Positions 1 through 6,043 of a DNA stretch of 26,081 bases are shown here, piece after piece. This DNA comes from an uncultured bacterium (lineage in GTDB: Bacteria > Actinomycetota > Coriobacteriia > Coriobacteriales > Coriobacteriaceae). The notes under the pieces were generated by a model, which saw only the letters and a list, made by a program, of their open reading frames with translations, was not told the DNA's origin and did not search any database. The position numbers and the translations under genes were made by a program. Every line of letters starts with the position of its first letter. Positions within the stretch are counted from its first letter, which is position 1. The stretch covers positions 1-26,081 of the forward strand of contig CAJMRN010000018.1 in assembly GCA_905215815.1 (NCBI GenBank), in the 5' to 3' direction.

Positions 1-740
1 CCATCGTCGTCTACGGCGCCACAGCGTCGCGTTTTGGCATCCCCACCTCGCAAAGCCACAGCCTTATCGCCGGCCTGACCGGTGCCGCCATCGCCCTCGG
101 CGGTGCGAGCAGCGTCAACGTCCACGAGTGGATGAAGGTCATCTACGGTCTGGCGCTCTCCATCGGCCTGGGCTTTGTCATGGGCTGGGTCCTGTGCAAG
201 CTCGTCTCGATTCTTTTCGCCGCCGCCAACAGGCGACGTGCCAATGTCTTCTTTAAATACGCTCAGATCGCGAGCGCTGCGGCCATGAGCTTTATGCACG
301 GCGCGCAGGATGGACAGAAGTTCATCGGCGTGCTCTTTTTAGGCGTGGCCTTTGCCAGCGGCCAGACGAGCGTCGGCGATGCAGGCATCCCCATCTGGAT
401 TATGCTGCTGTGCTCGGCCACTATGGGTATCGGCACCAGCGTGGGCGGCGAGCGCATCATCAAGTCCGTCGGCCAGAGCATGGTCAAGCTCGAAAAGTAT
501 CAGGGCTTCTCCGCCGACCTCGCAGGCGCCGCAAACCTGCTGCTTGCCACCCTTACCGGCATCCCCGTGTCCTCCACACACATCAAGACCTGCGCCATCA
601 TGGGCGTCGGTGCCGTCAAGCGCCTCTCAGCCATCAACTTCGGCGTCGTCAAAGACATGATGTTCACCTGGTTCTTCACCTTCCCCGCCTGCGGACTCAT
701 CAGCTTTGTCATGGCCAAGCTGTTCATGATGTTCCTCTAG
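1..740 (+). CDS. PiT family inorganic phosphate transporter, C-terminal part (5' truncated by window edge)
   Basis: The reading frame is open from position 3 and ends at TAG 738-740, so about 245 C-terminal residues are visible and the start lies outside the window. PiT proteins are integral-membrane, cation-coupled low-affinity phosphate carriers with two copies of a signature loop. Both appear to be represented here: GIPTSQSHSLIAG near the visible N-terminus and GIPVSSTHIKTCAIMG near the C-terminus, the second in the usual P-V-S-S-T-H form. Between them are several hydrophobic spans (for example VIYGLALSIGLGFVMGWVL) and the family-typical segment SFMHGAQDGQKFIGV. The next gene, 67 nt downstream on the same strand, is a DUF47 protein, the usual partner of PiT carriers. 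An internal ATG at 132 is not the true start because the upstream codons are also PiT-like. Confidence 0.93.
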   Translation, partial: IVVYGATASRFGIPTSQSHSLIAGLTGAAIALGGASSVNVHEWMKVIYGLALSIGLGFVMGWVLCKLVSILFAAANRRRANVFFKYAQIASAAAMSFMHGAQDGQKFIGVLFLGVAFASGQTSVGDAGIPIWIMLLCSATMGIGTSVGGERIIKSVGQSMVKLEKYQGFSADLAGAANLLLATLTGIPVSSTHIKTCAIMGVGAVKRLSAINFGVVKDMMFTWFFTFPACGLISFVMAKLFMMFL

Positions 741-807
741 TCAAACCGAACGTCCATCCGGACTGCATTACCTCGCCCACCCGTCTTCGCCTCGAAAGGA
801 CCCACCC

Positions 808-1431
808 ATGGCAAAGAAACCCGATTCGTTCTACTTCGACAACTACGTCGCCTGCGCCGACCTTGCCGTCCAGGCCGCCGAGCTGCTCACCAAGATTTTC
901 GAGAACTTCGATCCCGCAAAGATTCACGATATGCTCAACAAGATGCACGCGATCGAGCATGCGGCCGACAAGAAGCACCATGAGCTTGAGGACGCCTTGC
1001 TCACCGCCTTTATCACCCCGCTCGAGCGCGAGGATCTGGATCTGATGAGCTGCTCACTCGACACCGTGCTCGACCGCATCGAGGGCGTCGTGCAGCGCGT
1101 CTACTTCACCAACATCCAGAGCATCCATCCCGACGCCATCGTCATCGCCCACAAGGTGACTGACGCCTGCCGCGCCATGAAAGACCTGATGGTCGAGCTG
1201 CCCAACTACCGCAAGTCCAAGACCCTGCGCGAACTCGTCATCCAGATCAACACCATCGAGTCCGAAGCCGACGAGCTCTATATCAACGCCATGCGCAACC
1301 TGCACGTTAACGGCAAGGACCCGCTCGAGGTCATCGCCTGGCGTGACGTATACGCCTTCCTGGAGTACTGCGCTGACTGCTGTGAGAATGTGGCCGATGT
1401 TGTGGATTCGATTGTCATGAAGAACAGTTAA
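808..1431 (+). CDS. DUF47 / PhoU-like phosphate transport accessory protein
   Basis: This 207-residue, mostly helical soluble protein matches the DUF47 (TIGR00153-type) family, which is distantly related to PhoU and commonly encoded beside PiT carriers, probably to control them. The family's two metal-binding-like helical motifs are visible: IEHAADKKHHELEDAL around residues 50-65 and IESEADELYINAM around residues 150-162. The length is normal for the family. The ATG at 808 is preceded by GAAAGGA at 794-800, a good ribosome binding site. It lies 67 nt after the PiT stop with no terminator between, so the two are probably one operon. The specific regulatory role here is inferred from family and context only. 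Confidence 0.9.
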   Translation: MAKKPDSFYFDNYVACADLAVQAAELLTKIFENFDPAKIHDMLNKMHAIEHAADKKHHELEDALLTAFITPLEREDLDLMSCSLDTVLDRIEGVVQRVYFTNIQSIHPDAIVIAHKVTDACRAMKDLMVELPNYRKSKTLRELVIQINTIESEADELYINAMRNLHVNGKDPLEVIAWRDVYAFLEYCADCCENVADVVDSIVMKNS

Positions 1432-1436
1432 TTGGG

Positions 1437-1544
1437 GGTACGTGTCCCGGCGGCGAAGGGCCGGCCACGGTTTGCTTTCTCACTCCGGCTGCTTTGCAGA
1501 GTCGTTCGAAAGTAAACCGTGGCCGGCCCTTCGCCTTACGTACC
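1437..1544. repeat. Long imperfect inverted repeat (hairpin / cruciform-capable element)
   Basis: The left arm 1452-1479 and the right arm 1508-1535 are complementary over 28 bases with one mismatch (core GGCGAAGGGCCGGCCACGG). An outer GGTACGT (1437-1443) pairs with ACGTACC (1538-1544) across an asymmetric bulge of 8 versus 2 bases. The apical loop itself holds a small hairpin, CTGC-TTT-GCAG (1489-1499). It begins five bases after the DUF47 stop and has no T-run on either side, so it is not a classic intrinsic terminator. It could be a dispersed palindromic (REP/MITE-like) element, an mRNA-stabilising 3' structure or a transcription barrier. The pairing is seen directly; the role is not known. 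Confidence 0.85.
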
Positions 1545-1603
1545 ACCATTGGAACTTTGGCTGATAGTTAGAGCGCAATGGGGGGTTGGCCGAGGGGGCC
1601 TTT

Positions 1604-1629
1604 AATACCCAATTGAACACTTTGGTATT
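1604..1629. promoter_or_regulatory. Short inverted repeat upstream of the nitroreductase (possible operator)
   Basis: AATACC at 1604-1609 and GGTATT at 1624-1629 form a perfect 6-bp inverted repeat with a 14-bp spacer, about 80 bases before the nitroreductase ATG. The surrounding leader (about 1560-1710) is unusually rich in G and T. No convincing -35/-10 pair was found. A regulator site is only a guess. Confidence 0.25.
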
Positions 1630-1710
1630 CGGTGGGCGTTTGGGTGGATGGGGGTTTGGGTACCCTTTGGTTTACCTTGGATTGATTTGCTGACTTTGGA
1701 GGGTTTGGTT

Positions 1711-2241
1711 ATGGGGTATTTGGATCTGGCTCGGGGTCGGTATTCTTGTCGTGAGTTTGAAGATCGGGCTGTAGAGCAAGCTGTTGTGGATGCCATTGTT
1801 GAGGCTGGGCGTATTGCTCCTTCTGCTTGTAATAATCATCCAACCCGTGTGATGGTGTTGGATACGCCTGAGCTTCTGGAGAAGGCAGCTGCTTGTCAGC
1901 CTCGGTTTGCTCGTGATGGGTCCATCTTTGGAGCTCCGCTCATCTTCCTCGTTTGCAGCGTTACCGACGACGCTTGGGTTCGCCCCTATGACCAGATGAA
2001 CTCCAGCGCTATCGACACCTCGATTGTTTGCGATCAGATGATGATGGAGGCCGAGGAGCAGGGCCTGGGTACGTGCTGGGTGTGCCATTTTAAGCCCGAG
2101 GTGGCCTGTGAGCAGTTCTGCCTGCCCGAGGGCATCTATCCCTATCACATGCTCGTCTGCGGCTATCCTGCCGACCATATCGCCGATCCCGAGCATCGCG
2201 AGGCCCGCACCATTCCCCACACCGACTTCCTCCTCAAGTAG
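1711..2241 (+). CDS. Nitroreductase family protein (FMN-dependent oxidoreductase)
   Basis: The product of 176 residues fits the small nitroreductase family, flavin enzymes that reduce nitro compounds, quinones or related substrates with NAD(P)H. Family hallmarks are the N-terminal RYSCREF (an RxSxRxF FMN-phosphate motif, residues 10-16), APSACNNHPTR around residues 36-46, and the C-terminal segment EEQGLGTCWVCHF. The start ATG 1711 was chosen because GGAGG at 1698-1702 is well placed before it and the domain begins immediately. The frame is open further upstream to 1648, but that extension has no family similarity. Codon use is odd: codons up to about 1920 mostly end in T or G, while the rest prefer C as in neighbouring genes. 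The substrate cannot be predicted. Confidence 0.9.
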   Translation: MGYLDLARGRYSCREFEDRAVEQAVVDAIVEAGRIAPSACNNHPTRVMVLDTPELLEKAAACQPRFARDGSIFGAPLIFLVCSVTDDAWVRPYDQMNSSAIDTSIVCDQMMMEAEEQGLGTCWVCHFKPEVACEQFCLPEGIYPYHMLVCGYPADHIADPEHREARTIPHTDFLLK

Positions 2242-2288
2242 ATTTTTGGGACATGCCTTAAAATCTACCTTTGACCGCTCACCCATTC

Positions 2289-2332
2289 GCCGAGTTCTGT
2301 GCCCTCAAACGCAGGACTCGGCGTTTTGTTTT
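2289..2332 (+). terminator. Intrinsic terminator of the nitroreductase gene
   Basis: An 11-bp stem (GCCGAGTTCTG 2289-2299 with CAGGACTCGGC 2312-2322, one G-U pair in RNA) is followed by GTTTTGTTTTG on the + strand. It lies about 50 bases after the nitroreductase stop and ends the + strand unit. Confidence 0.85.
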
Positions 2333-2351
2333 GCAGGCTGCATACAGCCAC

Positions 2352-2378
2352 AAAAAAGGACCCGCAAGCTGCGGGCCC
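2352..2378 (-). terminator. Intrinsic terminator of the divIVA-end operon
   Basis: On the minus strand an 8-bp stem, GGGCCCGC pairing with GCGGGTCC (one G-U pair) around the loop AGCTT, is followed by six T residues (the A-run 2352-2357 on the + strand). It is 28 bases beyond the divIVA stop, at the point where the two strands' transcription units converge. Confidence 0.85.
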
Positions 2379-2406
2379 TTTCTAGGCGCTACATGATAGC
2401 TGGATG

Positions 2407-3084
2407 TTAGTCCAGGTCGTCGGCGGCGAAGTTGTCGATCGGTGCGAAGGGATCGGCAACGGGGATAACCGGCTCGGCGACGGGCAGCGGCTCGGCAGCG
2501 GGAACGGTCACAGCCGGAGAAGCGGCGGAACCGACCGGCGTAGAAGCCATGAGATCGGACGGGAAGGAGTTCTGAGCATCGTCCATGAAGTGCTGGATGA
2601 GCTTGAGGTACTCGGCCTTAAACTCCTCGCGGGAAGCCTTAAGACGGTCGATCTCCTCAAGCTCGGCCTGCTTCTCGGTCAGGGCCTGGCGGATGACCTC
2701 GCGGGCCTTGGCGTCGGCCTCGTTACGGATACGGTCAGCGTTCTCGTTGGCGTCGTTGACGATGCCCTCGGCGGTCTGCTGGGCAGCAATCAGGGCAGCG
2801 GAAATCTGGCGCTCCTGAGCGGAGAAGTCGGGTGCAGGAGCGGCCACAGGGGCGGCGGGAACGGCCTGTGCGGCAGCGTCCTGAGCCTGAGCAAGCTGGG
2901 CCTGCGTATCGGCGAGCTGCTGCTCGGTGGCGGTCAGACGACCCTTAAGATCGACAATCTTGGCGAGCATGGCATCGACCTCAGAGGACAGGGTCTCCAG
3001 GAAGACGTCGACCTCGGCGGGATCGTAGCCGCGCTTGGCCTCAGAGAAGGTCTGAGCCTGAATGTCAGCAGGGGTAATAGCCAT
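2407..3084 (-). CDS. divIVA: DivIVA domain protein (polar/septal coiled-coil scaffold)
   Basis: The 225-residue protein starts with the DivIVA membrane-binding domain: ADIQAQTFSEAKRGYDPAEVDVFLE (residues 6-30) includes the family's RGYDxxEVDxFL motif. It continues as two coiled-coil stretches (about 31-75 and 90-165) separated by an Ala/Pro linker, and ends in a Pro/Ala/Val-rich acidic tail. DivIVA/Wag31 proteins bind curved membrane at poles and septa and organise wall growth in actinobacteria. The ATG at 3084 is preceded by AAAGGAGA on the minus strand (3092-3099). It is the last gene of the ftsZ-yggS-sepF-yggT-divIVA neighbourhood, 62 nt after yggT, and is followed by a terminator. Whether it drives polar growth in this organism is not shown by sequence. 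Confidence 0.93.
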   Translation of the reverse strand: MAITPADIQAQTFSEAKRGYDPAEVDVFLETLSSEVDAMLAKIVDLKGRLTATEQQLADTQAQLAQAQDAAAQAVPAAPVAAPAPDFSAQERQISAALIAAQQTAEGIVNDANENADRIRNEADAKAREVIRQALTEKQAELEEIDRLKASREEFKAEYLKLIQHFMDDAQNSFPSDLMASTPVGSAASPAVTVPAAEPLPVAEPVIPVADPFAPIDNFAADDLD

Positions 3085-3146
3085 AACAAGTTCTCCTTTA
3101 TCTTCGCCTTGGCGCCGTGCGCCCGACGTGAGTTACTAAGCCAGTT

Positions 3147-3428
3147 TTATATGAGTATACCTATAAGAAGTTGCAGAACCAGCTTCTGCACCAACTGCAA
3201 CGCAATAATCGCAACGACCGGTGAAAAATCGACGCCGCCCATGGGTGGGATAAACCGGCGGAACAAATTGAGCCACGGGCCGCACACGCTATCGAGGACG
3301 GCGGCGATATCCTGTAGCAATCCGCCCTGCTTCATAGGGATCCACGTCATAAGGCAGTAAACCACGATGAGAGTGGAGTAAAAGTTGAACAGCGTATTGA
3401 CCAGCTGGACAATGGTGTAGATGTTGAT
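3147..3428 (-). CDS. yggT: YggT family membrane protein with non-canonical start
   Basis: The product has the YggT plan: a hydrophobic helix (IYTIVQLVNTLFNFYSTLIVVYCLMTW), a middle loop with CGPWLNLFRRFIPPMGGVDFSPVV, and a second helix (VAIIALQLVQKLVLQLLIGILI). YggT proteins are small inner-membrane proteins beside sepF/divIVA, of poorly defined function. The start is the problem. The in-frame TAA of sepF lies at 3450-3452, and between it and residue 1 of the family homology there is no ATG, GTG or TTG. GAGGAG at 3435-3440 is followed six bases later by ATC (3428), with ATT at 3434 as the alternative, so I place the start at ATC 3428 (93 residues). The first canonical start is GTG 3365, which would remove most of helix 1. 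A sequencing error or readthrough of the sepF stop would also explain it. Confidence 0.8.
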   Translation of the reverse strand: MNIYTIVQLVNTLFNFYSTLIVVYCLMTWIPMKQGGLLQDIAAVLDSVCGPWLNLFRRFIPPMGGVDFSPVVAIIALQLVQKLVLQLLIGILI

Positions 3429-3449
3429 GAGAATCTCCTCGTCTTGTCT

Positions 3450-4175
3450 TTACTTAAGGTAGCCGTCGGCACGGAGCTTTTTGAGGTCCGAATCCTTGAC
3501 CTCGCAACCGGAGGGCAGCACCATAAACACGCGATCGCCCACCTCTTTGACGGTGGCACCCAGGCCGCAGGCAAAGCCGTAGGAGAAGTCCAGGACGCGC
3601 TTGGCGACCTCGGTACGAACGCCCACAAAAATCAGCGCGACAGGCTGCTTGGTGCGCACGCGGCGCACGACGGTCTCCACGTCGTCATAGCTCTCGGGGC
3701 GCAGGACATAAGCCGGCAGCTGCGGCGTAGCGTTGATGATGTTGCTCGCATACGCCGAGGCATCGCTCGGTGAGGGAGCAGGTGCGGGGGCAGCAGCGCG
3801 GGCGCGTGTGCTCTCGGCATAGCTCGACGGCGTGTCGTAGGCACCGGGACGATAACCGCCCGCAACCGTCTCCTGCGAGCGCGATGGCGGGTTGTAGGTC
3901 GTAGCATGGCGAGAATCATCGCCGACCAGCTGACCGGAGCGTGTGTACACGGCCACCGACTCGGCCTCGCCGCGGCGCGTCTGACCCAGAAGACCGTTGC
4001 TCGGCTCATCCTGGGTGTAGAAGCCCTCGCCCGAGGCACCGCTGTAACCGTTGTTCTGGTAGCCGTCGTCATAGCCGTCATCGTAGCCGTAGTCGTCGTC
4101 CTGACCATAACCCTGGTCGTAACCCTGCTGGCCGCCCAGGTGCATCTTATTTTTAATCTCGTCAAGGAAGCCCAT
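3450..4175 (-). CDS. sepF: SepF, FtsZ membrane anchor / septum formation protein
   Basis: The protein (241 residues) has an N-terminal amphipathic segment MGFLDEIKNKMHLGG (membrane-binding in SepF), a long disordered linker, and a C-terminal SepF domain (about 155-225) with YVLRPESYDDVETVVRRV, KQPVALIFVG and DFSYGFACGLGATVKEVGDRVFMVLPSG split over its strands and helices. SepF polymerises and links FtsZ to the membrane; it is essential in bacteria that lack FtsA, and no ftsA is present here. The ATG at 4175 has AGAGGA upstream; an earlier in-frame start at 4226 would add 17 unrelated residues. Residues 19-45 are Tyr/Asp/Gly-rich near-repeats (GYDDGYDDGY). It follows yggS by 60 nt and is followed in frame by yggT. 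Confidence 0.94.
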   Translation of the reverse strand: MGFLDEIKNKMHLGGQQGYDQGYGQDDDYGYDDGYDDGYQNNGYSGASGEGFYTQDEPSNGLLGQTRRGEAESVAVYTRSGQLVGDDSRHATTYNPPSRSQETVAGGYRPGAYDTPSSYAESTRARAAAPAPAPSPSDASAYASNIINATPQLPAYVLRPESYDDVETVVRRVRTKQPVALIFVGVRTEVAKRVLDFSYGFACGLGATVKEVGDRVFMVLPSGCEVKDSDLKKLRADGYLK

Positions 4176-4235
4176 GGTTGTGTCCTCTCGCGGTTTAGTG
4201 CAGGCGCTCCGATAATCAGTGCGCACTTCAGAGCC

Positions 4236-4973
4236 TTATTTTACTGCAAACTCCGGGCTAAATACTACCCTGCCCAGGCGAACGAGCGTAGAGCCTTCCT
4301 CAAGGGCAGGCTCAAAGTCCTCGCTCATGCCGCAGGAAAGTTCGGGCAGGCTCAGGTCGGAGTGGGTCGCCTCAAGCTCATCCCTTAGCTCGCGAAGTCC
4401 GGCAAAGGTGCGGCGCGCCACATCCTTATTCCCCCGGGGTGCCATAGTCATAAGGCCCTGCACACAAATTCCCTCAAGCTCCGCAAGCTCACCTGCGGCG
4501 TCTCGAACCTCGTCGGGCGAAAAGCCGCCCTTGGACTCCTCGCCGCTCACATTGACCTCGATCAGCACGCGCTGGGGGCCGAAGAGCTCGCCCGCCTCAA
4601 TCTTGCGGACCGCACGGCTCGAGATAGCCTGAGCCAAATGCAGCGAGCTTACCGAATGAATCAGCTCGGCCGAGCCCAGAACCGCATTGATCTTGTTGGT
4701 CTGCAGGTTGCCGATCATATCGAAGCGCACCTCGGGTAGCTCCGGATGCTCCGCGAGGCCCGCAAGCTTGCGAACGAGCTCCTGCGGGCGGTTCTCGGCA
4801 AAATGGCGATACCCCACCTGAATAGCGGCAACGGTCTCATCGACGCCAACAGTCTTGGAGACGGCAATCAGGCGCGCGGCATCGTGGGGACGGCCCGCGC
4901 GATCGAGTACCGCATAAAAACGCTCCAGAATCTGCTCGCGGCGAGCGCGCATCAAGTCCAAATAGTTATCCAT
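4236..4973 (-). CDS. yggS: YggS/PLPBP family pyridoxal phosphate homeostasis protein
   Basis: The 245-residue protein has the PLP-binding single TIM-barrel fold of the YggS/PROSC family, which buffers pyridoxal 5'-phosphate and affects amino acid metabolism; no enzymatic activity is known. The PLP lysine lies in RLIAVSKTVG (Lys40). Other hallmarks are HFAENRPQEL (58-66), FDMIGNLQTNK (84-94) and a C-terminal phosphate-binding segment LSCGMSEDFEPALEEGS followed by VRLGR. The ATG at 4973 was chosen because GGAGG lies nine bases upstream; the open frame extends to 5057 but that part is not family-like and overlaps the leader hairpin. In actinobacteria this gene normally follows pgeF directly. Here the pst-phoU block separates them. 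Confidence 0.94.
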   Translation of the reverse strand: MDNYLDLMRARREQILERFYAVLDRAGRPHDAARLIAVSKTVGVDETVAAIQVGYRHFAENRPQELVRKLAGLAEHPELPEVRFDMIGNLQTNKINAVLGSAELIHSVSSLHLAQAISSRAVRKIEAGELFGPQRVLIEVNVSGEESKGGFSPDEVRDAAGELAELEGICVQGLMTMAPRGNKDVARRTFAGLRELRDELEATHSDLSLPELSCGMSEDFEPALEEGSTLVRLGRVVFSPEFAVK

Positions 4974-5023
4974 TGCCAATCGCCTCCGCTGACAGCCAAA
5001 CAAGTAGTCCCATGCTAACGCAA

Positions 5024-5055
5024 GAGCGCGGCCCCGCATGTGCAAGGCCGCGCTC
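5024..5055 (-). terminator. Strong hairpin between phoU and yggS (probable terminator or attenuator)
   Basis: A perfect 10-bp stem, GAGCGCGGCC (5024-5033) with GGCCGCGCTC (5046-5055), closes a 12-base loop 38 bases beyond the phoU stop. On the minus strand it is followed by TTGCGTT rather than a proper T-run, so termination may be incomplete or factor-assisted, and read-through into yggS is plausible. Confidence 0.55.
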
Positions 5056-5093
5056 ACTTAGGTATTTACAATCTTTCGACGAACGGGGCCGCC

Positions 5094-5951
5094 CTACTCC
5101 TCGTCGTCCTCGGCGTCGTCCTCGTCCTCGAGGTGCTCGAGTAGGTAGCGGAGACCCTCGCTCACCTCGTTAGCGGGCACTTTGGCAACATAGTGCGCAT
5201 CGACGGCAGGCCTCATGATGACGCCCTCGCCCGAAGGCACGCGCATGCTCTCAAGCTCATCCTCGTCCGTACGGGCGATATCGCCGGCAGTCATACGCTG
5301 TCCGGTCAAAAGGAAGGTCAGACGGCAGGCGGCATCGATCGAAATCGAGGCGATGCGATCGAGATAGCGCGAGACCATGATGGCGCGGCGCAGGTCGTCA
5401 TAGTTGCTGTCGTCGTCCATAAAATCGCCCGTGTCCATGCGGTTAAAGGTGCGGAAGAACTTCTCGTACGCCGCATGCACCGGCTCGTCCTCGCCGGCCA
5501 GGTTGCAGATGATGGACATGTCGTTGGTGACGAGCGCGGAAAGTGACGAACCCAGCACCTGGTAAACAGCCTCGGCCTCGGCCTCGACCGTAGCGACGAG
5601 TTCCTGGGGCAGCGAGATGTCGGCCTTGACCATGTGACGCGTGGCGCGGCAGATCTGGCGAACCTTATCGGTCATGCGCTGCAGGTTAAAGTCGACGTAG
5701 ATGATTGTCTGCAGCAAGCGGAAGTCGGAGGCGACCGGCGACTGCGTAGCGATCAGGTTGTAGCACACGGCCTCCAAGTTGGCGCAGCGCGCATCGATCG
5801 AGAGCGTGCGCTTCTTGGTCTTGGTGGCGAGCTTGCGATCGTCGGTCACATAGGCCTTCACGGCGTCGTGAAGCGCCAGGTCTACAGCCTCGTAGATGCT
5901 CAGCATCTCGTGACGGGCTTCGATGAGCTGACGGGAAAACAGTTTGCGCAT
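5094..5951 (-). CDS. phoU: PhoU, phosphate transport/signalling regulator, with acidic C-terminal extension
   Basis: PhoU proteins are cytoplasmic all-helical dimers that connect the Pst transporter to the Pho two-component system and restrain phosphate uptake. The first about 215 residues show the two PhoU repeats, each with a metal-cluster-type helix: LSIDARCANLEAVCYNLIATQSP and, in repeat 2, DLRRAIMVSRYLDRIASISIDA (both within usual PhoU positions). The total of 285 residues is longer than the roughly 215-240 typical of the family. The excess is a C-terminal region ending in DEDDAEDDEE. The ATG at 5951 has TTGGAG upstream. It is the last gene of the pst unit, 92 nt after pstB, the largest spacing within that unit. 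No phoR/phoB genes are in the window. Confidence 0.92.
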   Translation of the reverse strand: MRKLFSRQLIEARHEMLSIYEAVDLALHDAVKAYVTDDRKLATKTKKRTLSIDARCANLEAVCYNLIATQSPVASDFRLLQTIIYVDFNLQRMTDKVRQICRATRHMVKADISLPQELVATVEAEAEAVYQVLGSSLSALVTNDMSIICNLAGEDEPVHAAYEKFFRTFNRMDTGDFMDDDSNYDDLRRAIMVSRYLDRIASISIDAACRLTFLLTGQRMTAGDIARTDEDELESMRVPSGEGVIMRPAVDAHYVAKVPANEVSEGLRYLLEHLEDEDDAEDDEE

Positions 5952-5973
5952 GGTTCACTCCAATCAGTTGGGT

Positions 5974-6018
5974 GCGGTCATGCCGCCCGCACAGTGAATA
6001 CGCACCGGACCAGGTCCG
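5974..6018. other. Two small palindromes in the pstB-phoU spacer
   Basis: The 92-nt spacer between pstB and phoU holds GCGG-TCATG-CCGC (5974-5986) and the palindrome CGGACC-A-GGTCCG (6006-6018). Neither is followed by a T-run on the minus strand. They could be RNA hairpins that set different mRNA levels for pstB and phoU, or a binding site. The pairing is seen; the role is a guess. Confidence 0.4.
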
Positions 6019-6043
6019 ATCGGCTTGGGACTAGTCGCACCGA

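Noticed and set aside
1437..1544. The inverted repeat as an insertion sequence end or transposon remnant
   Set aside because: There is no transposase frame nearby and no visible target-site duplication, so a mobile-element call cannot be supported from this sequence.
2404..3360. A 318-codon + strand frame opposite divIVA and yggT
   Set aside because: The sense-strand genes have clear family motifs and ribosome binding sites. The frame crosses the divIVA terminator side without its own signals.
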